A stretch of DNA of 49,796 nt from Pyronema omphalodes (Eukaryota > Ascomycota > Pezizomycetes > Pezizales > Pyronemataceae). Positions within the stretch are counted from its first letter, which is position 1. Each line of letters begins with the position of its first letter. Below the pieces are notes generated by a model, which was not told the origin of the DNA, did not search any database, and was given only the letters and a program-made list of their open reading frames with translations. Position numbers and translations under genes: made by a program. The stretch covers positions 1 through 49,796 of the forward strand of contig JAJJXM010000129.1 of the NCBI GenBank assembly GCA_024516155.1. The letters run 5' to 3'. Below, one piece after another: positions 38,377-48,350 of the stretch.

Positions 38377-40279
38377 CAGCGGTCATGGTGGTGTCGGCGA
38401 TGGGGTTTATTTCGGCGGGGATGGCGTCTAGGGGTGTTGTCTCCGGGCGAGTCTTCTGCCAGGCTTCCCTGACGACGTTCACTTTGACGGGGCAGCGGGT
38501 GCTGTATGCGGCGTGGTGGACGTCTGTGAGGCCAGCGGCGACACAATTGGCACACTTGTAGAGGGTGTGTTGACATTTGCGGCCCTGGATTGTGGGACAC
38601 TGGCCGCATTGGTGATATTCGGTGGGGTGAGGGGCGGCGCATATCGCGCAAGCGGGGCCATTGTCAGCTGGGCAGATTGCATGATGATGTCCAAATTTCT
38701 GGCACCTGCGGCATTGGTCAATGGAACGGGCGGTGAAGAATTCTGTCACCTTGCGTTGTTCGAATAATACTGTCACCTTTGTTCTCTTGAGGAGGTTGTA
38801 TTCCTCGCTGGACTTCAGTGCGATCATCACACTGGAGGCGGTCTTACCAACACGCTTGTCCGGGTGAGAGATGTACCTTGGGGGTTGTGTCAGGCGTAAT
38901 TTGTGGTTCGTCTCGATTTCTTGCTGCAATTTTTGCATACCCTCGGCGGTGTCCTCGTAGTAGTCCGTGGGGATTCCGTGGACTGCCATCTTATACCATT
39001 TTTCGTTAAGTCGGGGGGGCAAGAGGTTCGGGTGGACTGTGCAGGCAGCGGCGTGGATAACAGAGAGGTGGGGGGTGAGATCGGTAATGGATGTGTTCGG
39101 GGAGGGGGTAAGCATGAGGCTTCCTGCGAGATTTTTCCTAACCGTCATGATGTTTCCTTCCACCTTCGCCTTGTGTAGGGCTTCGTTGATAGCTAATCCA
39201 ATGGCGATCTTAGAGCTATCGGGCAGGGCACGGGGGTCAGGGCAGGGGATCACAATGTCTTGGACGCGGGGGGGGTTCTTGCGTTGGGGGTTGGGTTTGG
39301 TGGTCTTAGGGGGGGTCTTTGATGGGGCAGCGGCTTTCTCTTTGAACAGCTTGACGGACGAGGGTATTGGTCCTTGCCACGGTTCGTTCGCCTGGGGTGG
39401 GGGAGGGGGTAGGTGAGGGGGAGGAGGGAGCTCGTTCTTCCGGAGTTCAGCTTCGGCGTTCAAGCACCTCTGCTTCCAGTACTCGGCTTCGCTGAGGCGG
39501 GGGGCATGTTTGGAGGGTAAATCGAGAGGGGCGTTAACGGGCTGGGTATCGGGGCTGGTGGTCTCGAGGGGGGTGGGGGATGCGGAGACGGGGGTGGGGG
39601 ACACGGCGGTAGCTGTTCCTTTCGGTAGGAGGGACGGGGCGAGGAGTTGGACGGCATTGTAGATGGATTGGAGGAGGGACTGGTTCTTGTTGATTGTCTT
39701 GAACGCTTTGTTGATTCTGTCGTTCGTTGTCTGGTCGGCGTGACAAAACATGTCCGCGGTGGTGGCAAGATTGTGGTGGAGGACGTCGATGGATTGAGCG
39801 AGGGCGGCGTTGCTGTGAGGTGTGGCGTTAATCGGAGCGATGTCGGGGTGGAGTCGTTTGACTTGTGCAGAAACGGGGGTGGAGTCTTCGGCGATATGGG
39901 TGATAGTATGGGCAGTGGAGGCGGCGGGGCGTTTTTTCTGTTTTCCGGTGGTTTGTTAGATGGAGTATTTGGGGTCATTGTTGCTCAGTTGATCGGGGGT
40001 GTCGGAGTTTTCAGGGAGGGGTTTTTTGTTGTGGGGTGTTTTGGGTGGGGCGTTGGTGGTGTTGCGAGAAGTTGGCGTTGGGGAGCTGTCTCGGGGAGAC
40101 GCGTCGTCGTCGCTGGAATCCTCGCTGACGTCAGAGCACGTGTCTACGTGCATCTCAACGTCGGACGCGTCGGACTCGTGCGGCTCTGCGTTAGCGCGTT
40201 TTTCTTTCGCGAGCGCTCGAGGGGGCGCTTTGTCGGGGGGGAGGGGCTGTTTCTCAACAGCGGAGGATCGGGTGGGCAT
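38369..40279 (-). pseudogene. LINE ORF1, second copy, one in-frame stop
   Basis: It has the same 636-codon frame and zinc clusters as 20242-22152. TAA at 39958-39956 replaces a Gln codon (CAA in the first copy) about 107 codons in. The RRM-like region and CCHC clusters downstream are otherwise intact. Confidence 0.9.
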
Positions 40280-40576
40280 CGGAAGTTCGGAATAAGTTGT
40301 TTCTGCGGTAGCGACAAGGAATCCGCGATTGAAATGATGGTTTTTGATGTGGGTGGAGGGTGGTGTTGATAGAACCGGTTCGCGGGGCTTTTCTCAGGGG
40401 CCCGAAAACTCTTTTTCGATGAAAACTCAACGAAAAAGAGAGGGCCTGATCTGGAAATGCTGCGAATAGGTAATTCGGGGCTGCCGAACAATAATCCGCG
40501 ATAAAATCTTGCGATTTCGGCGGGGTTGTTGAAAAGGCAGGGGGGGGTCGCTCTTTGCTGGGTCGCGCAGGAGGGT

Positions 40577-40592
40577 TGTCGGATTGAAGTTT
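40577..40592. repeat. Target-site duplication of second LINE, right
   Basis: An exact 16-bp partner of 33550-33565. Confidence 0.93.
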
Positions 40593-40676
40593 GGCGAGTG
40601 CCCAATCGGGCATATCGTATCCAACCCATTTGACCATGTACTGAAGTTTCTTTCTGTGAATTCGGGAGTCGAGGAT
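40593..40676 (-). pseudogene. pol: Gypsy H: first half of chromodomain
   Basis: Minus strand reads ILDSRIHRKKLQYMVKWVGYD and onward to the LINE junction, a clear chromodomain start. Gypsy copy E is inserted directly upstream at 40677, and the rest of H pol lies outside the window. Confidence 0.82.
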
Positions 40677-41198
40677 TGTCACGGCACACGGCTGCCGAGC
40701 CGTCGTGTTGTTGATGACGTTGTTGTGCCGTTGTCGTTGTTGTGCCGTTGTCGTTGTTGTGCCGTTGTCATTGTTGTGTTGTTGTGTGTGCCGTGCCGTT
40801 GTTGATGATTGAGTGATTGATGATGGATGTCGTACCACGAGATGTAGAAGCTGTGGCGTCGCAGGTGAAATGATGGAGAACGGAAGCTGTTCATGTAGCG
40901 ATTTTGGATGACGGCCCAGCAAGAGTGCTGGCCGCCCGTTGTACATAATGAGGTCTGCCTCCCCGTCGTTGAGTTCTCCATCGAACGTCTTGTGTCTTTC
41001 CCTCGACCTTTAATAAGATTTCTCATCTCAAGACTCACGTCATTCTTGTCCTTGTTCCTGTCCTTGTCTAGTGTGCCGGCCGTCTGTCGTGCACTTCAGT
41101 TCTTGTCCTTCTGTTCCCGTATCCCGGAACCCGCCTAGTCCCCCCCTGCCCGGTAGTGTTCAGTGTGTTCTGCGAACGTCTGTTCCTAGTCCCTGACA
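40677..41198 (+). repeat. 5' LTR of gypsy copy E (522 bp)
   Basis: TGTCACGGC...CCCTGACA. U3 has three GTGCCGTTGTCGTTGTT-like units (40725-40775). TATA-like TACATAATG (40942-40950) lies upstream of ATCGAACGT (about 40981). Confidence 0.9.
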
Positions 41199-41993
41199 AT
41201 ATGTTTGATCTGAGAATCTATCCGACCGACACGCATGAACTCAACCGGTTCTTCTTGGACACACACCTTGAAATAAGCCCTAGAGACCCTCACACTAACC
41301 GAGACCTTCGGAATACCCAACCGATTCGCTGGCGCAGTCTGACGAGCCATCCGAAGAGCAGAAGATCACGGCTACCTTGTGGTCCGCTGGGAACTCCAGA
41401 ACTATACTTACCAGGAGTACGTCCGTTACACCATCCGACATAAACCGATCCTCCGAGCCCGCCAACATTCACGTTAAGGTCATCGAGGAAGGGCATTGGC
41501 AGCAGATCGTCAACGCTGCTTCCATGACCCAGTTTCCAGACGGGCACGACCCAGTCACGTTCACCAAGCAGCTCGCTCAATCGATCCTAGACGCCCAAGA
41601 TCATCCCACGGGCTACGTACTAAACGACCTCACAGAGATCTCCGGCTCCCGCACCAGCAGCCGAGTCTCCAGCCCTGTCGCCTCCGGCGCTCCGGAAGCC
41701 CCCACCCCTGCCCCCATTCCCCCCGTTGTTATTCACACTCGGTCCGTGCAGGTTTACCCCAACGGACCAGACACAGCGCCGCAAGCCGCCGCGCCCCCGG
41801 CCCTAGCCACAGCCACAGCCGCAGCTCCCGCCCCCGCTATCATTGCGCCAGTCCCGAAACTTCCCCCCCAGGACCCAGAAATCCTCCTAACCCCCGAGGA
41901 ACAAGCAGATGCGAACGAAAATCAATACTACGAAAAGGAGATCACCCGCCACCGTGATCTCATCAATATGTTACTTTCCTCCCCCGGGGTCCG
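41199..41993 (+). pseudogene. gag: Partial leader and gag of copy E, ending at a recombination junction
   Basis: It matches 42451-43245 closely. The small leader ORF has a TAA at codon 14, and the gag ATG has become ATT. The gag frame is open to LLSSPGVR, then passes at 41993/41994 into U3 of the truncated LTR. The downstream capsid and knuckle are absent here. Confidence 0.82.
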
Positions 41994-42450
41994 GTGCCGT
42001 TGTCGTTCTGGTGCCGTTTTCGCTGTTGTGTTGTTGTGTGTGCCGTGCCGTTGTTGATGATTGAGTGATTGATGATGGATGACGAACCACGAGCTGTAGA
42101 AGCTGTGGCGTCGCAGGTGAAATGATGGAGAACGGAATCTGTTCATGTAGCGATGTTGGATGACGGCCCAGCAAGAGTGCTGGCCGCCCGTTGTACATAA
42201 TGAGGTCTGCCTCCCCGTCGTTGAGTTCTCCATCGAACGTCTTGTGTCTTTCCCTCGACCTTTAATAAGATTTCTCATCTCAAGACTCACGTCATTCTTG
42301 TCCTTGTTCCTGTCCTTGTCTAGTTCGCCGGCCGTCTGTCGTGCACTTCGGTTCTTGTCCTTCCGTTCCCGTATCCCGGAACCCGCCTAGTCCCCCCCTG
42401 CCCGGTAGTGTTCAGTGTGTTCTGCGAACGTCTGTTCCTAGTCCCTGACA
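41994..42450 (+). repeat. Second LTR of copy E, 5' truncated
   Basis: It starts inside the GTGCCGTTGTCGTT repeat and otherwise matches 40744-41198 to its CCCTGACA end. It lacks the first part of U3 but keeps the TATA-like and start regions. Confidence 0.88.
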
Positions 42451-42486
42451 TTATGTTTGATCTGAAAATTTATTCGACCGACACGC

Positions 42487-42729
42487 ATGAACTCAACCGG
42501 TTCTGCTTGGACACACAGCTTGAAACAAGCCGTAGAGACCCACACACTAACCGAGACCTTCGGAATACCCAACCGATTCGCTGGCGCAGTCCGACGAGCC
42601 ATCCGAAGAGCAGAAGATCACGGCTACCTTGTGGTCCGCTGGGAACTCCAGAACTATACTTACCAGGGGTACGTCCGTTACACCATCCGAATTGAGCCGA
42701 TCCTCCGAGCCCGCCAACATGCCCGTTAA
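42487..42729 (+). CDS. Small ORF upstream of gag, family 1 copy E (80 aa)
   Basis: It has the same length as in copy F. It ends CGT TAA inside the gag start: ATGCCCGTTAA, with the gag ATG at 42719. It is rich in Arg and Glu (RRAIRRAEDHGYLVVRWEL). No known domain. Translation of gag could follow by reinitiation. Confidence 0.5.
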   Translation: MNSTGSAWTHSLKQAVETHTLTETFGIPNRFAGAVRRAIRRAEDHGYLVVRWELQNYTYQGYVRYTIRIEPILRARQHAR

Positions 42730-44071
42730 GGTCATCGAGGAAGGGCATTGGCAGCAGATCGTCAATGCTGCTTCCATGACCCAGTTTCCAGACGGGCACG
42801 ACCCGGTCACGTTCACCAAGCAGCTCGCTCAATCGATCCTAGACGCCCAAGATCATCCCACGGGCTACGTACTAAACGACCTCACAGAGATCTCCGGCTC
42901 CCGCACCAGCACCCGAGTCTCCAGCCCTGTCGCCTCCGGCACTCCGGAAGCCCCCACCCCTGCACCCATTCCCCCCGTTGTTATTCACACTCGGTCCGTG
43001 CAGGTTTACCCCAACGGACCAGACACAGCGCCGCAAGCCGCCACGCCCCCCGCCCTAGCGACAGCCACAGCCGCAGCTCCCGCCCCCGCTATCATCGCGC
43101 CAGTCCCGAAACTTCCCCCCCGGGACCCAGAAATCCTCCTAACCCCCGAGGCACAAGCAGATGCGAACGAAAATCAATACTACGAAAAGGAGATCACCCG
43201 CCACCGTGATCTCATCAATATGTTACTTGCCTCCCCCGGCATCCGCGTCACCGGAGATAAAATTTCGGATCCACCAACCTTTGATGGGTCCGACAAGGAG
43301 GACCTCCGCCATTTTGTTCTCTTGCTTCGTATTAAGTTGGTGAGCGACGAATTGCGCTTCCCAACCCCCCACAAGCGAATCTCCTACGCCATGGGCCACC
43401 TCCGCGGACGCGCCCTTGACCAGATCCTCCCGTATATCAAGGATAATGGCAACAGCTGGGCCCTAACCGACGTCGAGGACGTCATTGAAATCTTGCAGCG
43501 CACCTATGAAGACCTGGACGAGCGCGCGACGGCTCGTTTCAAGCTACAGAATCTCCGCCAAAACAACCGCGAGTTTTCAGATTATTACGCACAATTCTCC
43601 CGCCTGGTTGCAGAACTAGGTTGGGATGAAGCCGCTACCATGGACGCCTTGAGAAACGGTCTATCCATTGAATTGCGTGAAAAGTTGGTTGGCGCACCCT
43701 CCACCACTACACTGCAAGAGTTTGTCGACCAGTGTCAAAAACTGGACTCTCAGTTGAGAGCCCTGGAGAATCTTCGCAAGCTGCGCACCAACCGTGGCCA
43801 AGGCAATCCCACTACCACCACCACCCCTGCGACAAACCGCCCCACCCCCGCTACCCAGTCAACTACCGCCTCTTCTAGCAAGCCGACCACTGCCCAGGGA
43901 CCCTGCCAGAAACTATCAGCACAAGAACGCGCTACCCGTCTGTCAGAAGGACGTTGCCTCTACTCCGGTGGCCTCGGCCACATGGCAGCCTCGTGCCCCG
44001 CTAAGACTAATGTCAAAGTTGCAAGTGTTCAATCATTGGATGTGGAAGAAGATGTTTCGGGAAAAGACTAA
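42719..44071 (+). CDS. gag: Gag of copy E (family 1), intact frame
   Basis: This 450-residue structural protein is the best-preserved family-1 gag here. The frame is also open upstream to 42629, but ATG 42719 (AACATGCC) overlaps the small-ORF stop and is the likelier start. Visible are a Pro/Ala/Thr-rich linker (about 90-150), a capsid-like region (FPTPHKRISYAMG, GRALDQILPYIKDNG, WALTDVEDVIEILQRTY, NNREFSDYYAQFSRL), and a knuckle-like CLYSGGLGHMAASC in which the second Cys is Ser. That change would weaken zinc binding. It ends at TAA 44069-44071 after the slippery site. Confidence 0.88.
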   Translation: MPVKVIEEGHWQQIVNAASMTQFPDGHDPVTFTKQLAQSILDAQDHPTGYVLNDLTEISGSRTSTRVSSPVASGTPEAPTPAPIPPVVIHTRSVQVYPNGPDTAPQAATPPALATATAAAPAPAIIAPVPKLPPRDPEILLTPEAQADANENQYYEKEITRHRDLINMLLASPGIRVTGDKISDPPTFDGSDKEDLRHFVLLLRIKLVSDELRFPTPHKRISYAMGHLRGRALDQILPYIKDNGNSWALTDVEDVIEILQRTYEDLDERATARFKLQNLRQNNREFSDYYAQFSRLVAELGWDEAATMDALRNGLSIELREKLVGAPSTTTLQEFVDQCQKLDSQLRALENLRKLRTNRGQGNPTTTTTPATNRPTPATQSTTASSSKPTTAQGPCQKLSAQERATRLSEGRCLYSGGLGHMAASCPAKTNVKVASVQSLDVEEDVSGKD

Positions 44072-44103
44072 ACCAGCCGCAGGAAGATAGCTCTGCCGCT
44101 GGT
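44059..44103 (+). promoter_or_regulatory. Predicted -1 frameshift signal, family 1 copy E
   Basis: GGGAAAA 44059-44065, 6-nt spacer, ACCAGC 44072-44077 with GCTGGT 44098-44103 plus inner pairs GCAG/CTGC. The continuing pol frame is cut by the copia insertion a few bases later. Confidence 0.72.
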
Positions 44104-44116
44104 AGGAAGATTCCAA

Positions 44117-44293
44117 TTTCCAAGAGGAATAATTAGGTCCAGTTGGTCTTGGAAATGATCCATCTGGATGTTTGAAGATGTTGTTGTCTGTTGAAGACAT
44201 AGTGGCGTTGTGGTGAATTTGTTGTGGGGTTTTTGTTGAAGATGAAAAAGTATTTTGGTGTAATTGTAGCGGTTATGCGAAGGGCTCATAACC
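44117..44293 (-). pseudogene. gag: Extra copia leader and gag start beyond the 3' LTR
   Basis: Beyond the LTR at 44294 the minus strand continues with a second priming site, leader and the first ~28 codons of copia gag (ATG 44192), matching 49205-49380. It ends abruptly at gypsy sequence. The copia LTR is thus followed by a new element start, a tandem arrangement. Four bases (44113-44116) belong to neither side. Confidence 0.82.
44281..44293 (-). other. Copia primer-binding site (half-tRNA type), tandem copy
   Basis: On the element strand GGTTATGAGCCCT is complementary to the anticodon stem-loop of initiator tRNA-Met, not to a tRNA 3' end. The full element has GGTTCTGAGCCCT at 49380-49368, with one mismatch. 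Drosophila copia uses a cleaved initiator tRNA in the same way. Confidence 0.72.
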
Positions 44294-44463
44294 TATTAAA
44301 CTGAGTTTGGGAAGTGAGTTAGATTATTATTGACGAACGGTTCTAACTACAGTTTACATACTGGGAACCGTACTCCTCCGAGCAATATGACCAGTACGGA
44401 CATGGCTGTTTCAATATGTCCTTGTAATGTTGACTATTCAACATGACCGGTCCGTTTTCAACA
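44294..44463 (-). repeat. Copia 3' LTR (170 bp)
   Basis: It starts TGTTGAAAACGG at 44463 on the minus strand, preceded by the polypurine tract AAGAGGGGGTG (44474-44464). The inner end is set just before the priming site and is tentative (…TTTAATA). It matches 49381-49550. Confidence 0.82.
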
Positions 44464-44673
44464 CACCCCCTCTTGGAGAAAAAGATTTCCACAGCTTATC
44501 TAAACCTTTCTTGATAACAAAAACAAAAACAAAAATAAATAAGAATATCCAAAGAAAAACTCGGTTCAATAACCAATGCGTAAGCACCCGTGTTTTCTTT
44601 GAGCAAGCACCCCCTTTCTCTTTTCTCCCCCCCTTTTTCTTTTTTTTTTTTTTTTTTTTTTTTTTTTCTTTTT

Positions 44674-46523
44674 TCATAAGATTCCCAGCTTCTTTGTAAC
44701 TTCCTGATGCAGTGGAACTGGTAGCGGTTTCGTCATAAAGTCGGCAAGATTATTTCGTGATTCCATGTAATGGAAGTTGATTTTTCCCTTTTTATCTTTA
44801 TCATGGGTGTGCATGTGTTTGACATCGATGTGTTTGGTTTTGACCGTGGCAATTCCAGATTTGATAAATTTAATAGCTCCTTGATTATCACAGGCAATTT
44901 GAACTGTTTTCATCCTCGGAAGTTGCAACATATCAGCTTCTAGCCGGCTAAGCCAAATAGCTTCCCTGGTACCATCGAAGCAGGCAATAAACTCTGCTTC
45001 CAGCGTTGAGAGAGCAACAACAGTTTGACTCTTTGATTTCCAGCTGATAGTGCCATTGTTCATTTGAAAGATATTTCCTCCAACTGATTTTCTGGTTGAA
45101 CGGCATCCTGCCCAATCTGAGTCTGTGAAACCCTGTAGATCATGGCTCTCAGCAGGAAAATTTAATCGACATTTGGATGTTGTTTTCAAATATCTCAGAA
45201 CTTGTTTGGCTGCTGTTAAGTGTGTGGCCAGTGGTGCTGCATTATACCTGCTTAGCGAGCTGACAGCAAATGATATATCAGGACGGGTCCCTAGAGCTGT
45301 ATACATGAGAGACCCAACAAGTGAAAGATATATATCACGGTCAGCTGCATTGTCCTCACACTCCCCATTATCCAGCCTGATATTTGGATCAAGAGGATTG
45401 GATATGTCTCGACAATTTTCCATGCCAAACTTCTTGAGCATCATGTTTATGTATGATTCTTGACCTAGAGATATTCCTTTCTCATCTCAGTGAATTTCCA
45501 ATCCCAAAACAGGCTTTGCTTCCCCCAAATCCGTCATCTTGTATTTCCCTTTGAGCGCTGTGATGATTGATTGTGCTGCATTCGGAGAATTTGTACCGGA
45601 AGTGTTGACAATCAGGATGTCATCAACATAGAGTAGAAGGAGCACTCCAGCCTTGACATAGAGATTGGGATCGGCCGTTGATTGTTTAAATCCAAGGGAT
45701 AGCAAGAAAGAATTAATGGCCTCATGCCATAGTCGTGGAGATTGCTTTAGGCCATATAGTGCTTCAATAACCTGACCTTTGCTCCTTTTGGGATTCGCCT
45801 ATCAACCCAGTCCATACCTTCTGGCAACTGCATGAAGATATTGTCATTGTCAATCTTTGGGTTGAGAAAAGCAGTAACAACATCAAGATGATGGATTTTC
45901 CAGTTGTTTCTTGCGCATGTAGCCAGCAGAAGACGAAGTGTAGTTAATATTGAAACTGGTGCAAAGGTTTCATTATAGTCAACTCCCTGCACCTGTTGAT
46001 AGCCCTTGACTACCAAGCGTACTTTGTACCTAGTTGAGCCATCTGGATTACGCTTAGTCCTGTAAACCCATCTGCTTCCAATTGGTTTTGTGCCAAAGGG
46101 AATGGAGATAGGACTATTCTGTGTCTCTACAGGTTCATAATGAGTTGCTTTTGGCTGAAGTTGACAATCCTTGAATATTTCAAAAGTATTGTTTTGCAAA
46201 ATAGCATTCCATTCTTCGATAGTTGCCTGCTCCCACTCTTGGCGGTTGGGTCCATTCATCGCCTCCTTGTAGGTCCCCGGGTCTGATGTAGATGATGCTG
46301 TATTGTTGATGTCATCAATCACAGAGAGGATTTGTGACTCCTGTGCTGATGTGAATGCATCACCAGTTCCTTGATGGGCTTTCTGTATTGTTTGTCTGTT
46401 GATAAATCTTCTCGCTTTGCTTGTCAGCCGTCGTGCTGTGTAGGATTCTATCGAGATATATTAGATTTTGTTTTCCAAGGATACAATGAAGAAGAAAACG
46501 GAATAATTTTTTTTTTTTTTTTT

Positions 46524-46557
<34 letters not shown>

Positions 46558-48350
46558 GACACCACACAGGGTTCTTCATCAATGACAACTTGTGAATATG
46601 TAAAATGTGTATTCCTCAAGAAGCTTGTACAATATTGTGAATAAAATAAAAGGTTGTCTGCCTTGCAGGTATGCTTACTTGTAACATGCCCAGTGCTCAA
46701 CAAGGCATTGCTGGGGTCTTCTTCTTCCAATTGCTCGGCTTGTTCATCCTCAGTAGGGAAGGTAATATCTTCTTCAACTTTCTGAATGAAAGCCTCAGCA
46801 TCACTCATATTCGCTTCATATGCATTTTGTTCCTCTCTCCATATAACATTTGAGCATTCTATTGATTTTTTCTGCTCAAAGTCCTATAGACGCCATATTT
46901 TAGTGGTCTTATGCACATAACCCAGGAACATGCAAGGTTTTGAACGTGGCCCAAAATTCTTGTTTGTTGTCTGCTCCTTGGGTATCCATTTATGAACTGT
47001 GCAACCAAAGCGCCGCAGGTGATGAAGTTTTCGAACACTGCCTGTAAGTGCTTCATAGGGAGATATTCTGTGAAGAAGGCTCGCATTGGGTGTGCGCTGA
47101 TGCAGGTAACATGCAGTTCGGACCGCCTCTGCCCAGAATCTCATCGGTAGTTCAGCATCCAACAGCATGCATCTTGCTTTGGTGTTGATGGTTCTGATCA
47201 TTCGTTCCGCTATGCCATTTTTATGCTGAGTGTAGGGTGGAGCTGGTTCATAGCTGATACCATGGCTTCCAAGGATGTCGAGGAATGTTTTATTGCTGTA
47301 TTCGCCTCGACCGTTGTCGCAGCGGAATCGTTTGATCGTATACCCTTGGGCTCGTACCCAGGCATGATAATGTTCGAATTTTGCTGTGATTTCCTCGGAG
47401 GTTTTCCCAACAAGGAAGTAAATCTCTGTATGCTTCGTACAATCATCAATATAAATGATGTAGTACGATGCACCACCAGAGGATGGGTGTTTAATTGGTC
47501 CACATAAGTCTGAATGAACCAGCTCAAATGGTACTGTTGATGAGGGTACTTTTGTCGTATTAAACTTTTGCTGCTGCTTGGCCCTAATACAGGTATCACA
47601 GAGCAAGGAATTGTGTTCCTCCGAAAATTGTACAGTCTGTCCCAGTAGCTGCTTCATAGCAGAGGCGTTGAGATGAGCTAGTCGTCTATGCCACAATACA
47701 ATTGAATCTGATTTTCATGATCTTCTGGAAAACATAGGCGTGATGACCTCAGTATCAGTGTTGGAGATCTATGGTGCAATGGTTGAGCTTGATTGTGGGA
47801 TGGGCTGTGTTTTAGATTTCTCAGTCATTGATCTAGTTGTGATGAGGGCAGTAGCATCTAGATCAATGCGATATAGCCCATCCTTTTTAGCCGCCATCAA
47901 GAGGATTTTGCTCCCCTTTTCAGATGGTGCATTTCTGTCCGGAAAAAGTGGTCATAAATCCATCCGCTGCAAGTTGGCTCACAGATAGTAGTGATACACA
48001 GAATTCCGGGACAAAGTGAGCTCTGATATTCACACCTGCCAGAGACAATGTTCCTGCGGTCTTTGAAGTTATAGAATGACCATCACCCATTGCAACATTT
48101 GGAGTCTGGTTTTGAATATTTTTCATTTGATGGCTTTCGTTGCGAAAGTGATGGGAAGCACCAGAGTCCACAAGCCAGGCTGAGGTGCGGGAGCTTTTAT
48201 GGACAAGAATTTGTCCAGAGTACAGTGAGGTAGCTCCATTATTCTTTTCCTCACATCTTGTTGACTCAGCGAGTCACATTTCAGACGGATCATCAGCCTC
48301 TTCTTCGCTGATGGTCGCAATCTTTGCATGTCCAGACTCGGTTTAGGCAC
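44674..48350 (-). pseudogene. pol: Copia pol: protease, integrase, RT, RNase H, broken in several places
   Basis: Pieces in order: protease (MDSGASHH at about 48171), pre-integrase HxxxH...CxxC (WHRRLAHLN...CDTCIRAK, 47696-47550), the integrase core (DLCGPI, YIDDCTKH, FRCDNGRGEY, HKNGIAERM), RT (WVYRTKRNPDG, KGYQQVQGVDYNETFAPV, then YVDDILI at about 45630), and RNase H (DSDWAGCRSTRKSVGG, STLEAEFIA, KHIDVKHM). Frame changes fall near 48125, 47900-47700, 46880-46330 and 45770, with stops between pieces. A 46-bp A-run (sense) at 46508-46554 lies between integrase and RT. Normally this is one polyprotein, so the copy is dead. Confidence 0.88.
46508..46554 (-). repeat. Long A-tract inside copia pol
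   Basis: The plus strand reads almost pure T with one G. It lies between the integrase and RT parts, where it encodes Lys runs in a broken frame. A second run is at 44640-44668, near the end of RNase H. I see no target duplication that would mark a separate insertion. Confidence 0.8.

Larger units (their letters stand above)
33566..40576 (-). mobile_element. Second LINE copy, nearly intact (7011 bp)
   Basis: It belongs to the same family as 15437-22451, with 16-bp target duplication, (AATA)n tail at 33566-33590 and ORFs of identical length without indels. Each ORF has one stop. It is inserted in the chromodomain of gypsy H. Its first 13 nt (40576-40564) differ from those of the first LINE copy. 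Confidence 0.95.

Noticed and set aside
46440..46700. A separate SINE-like insertion marked by the A-run in copia pol
   Set aside because: No target duplication or second boundary could be found on either side of the run.
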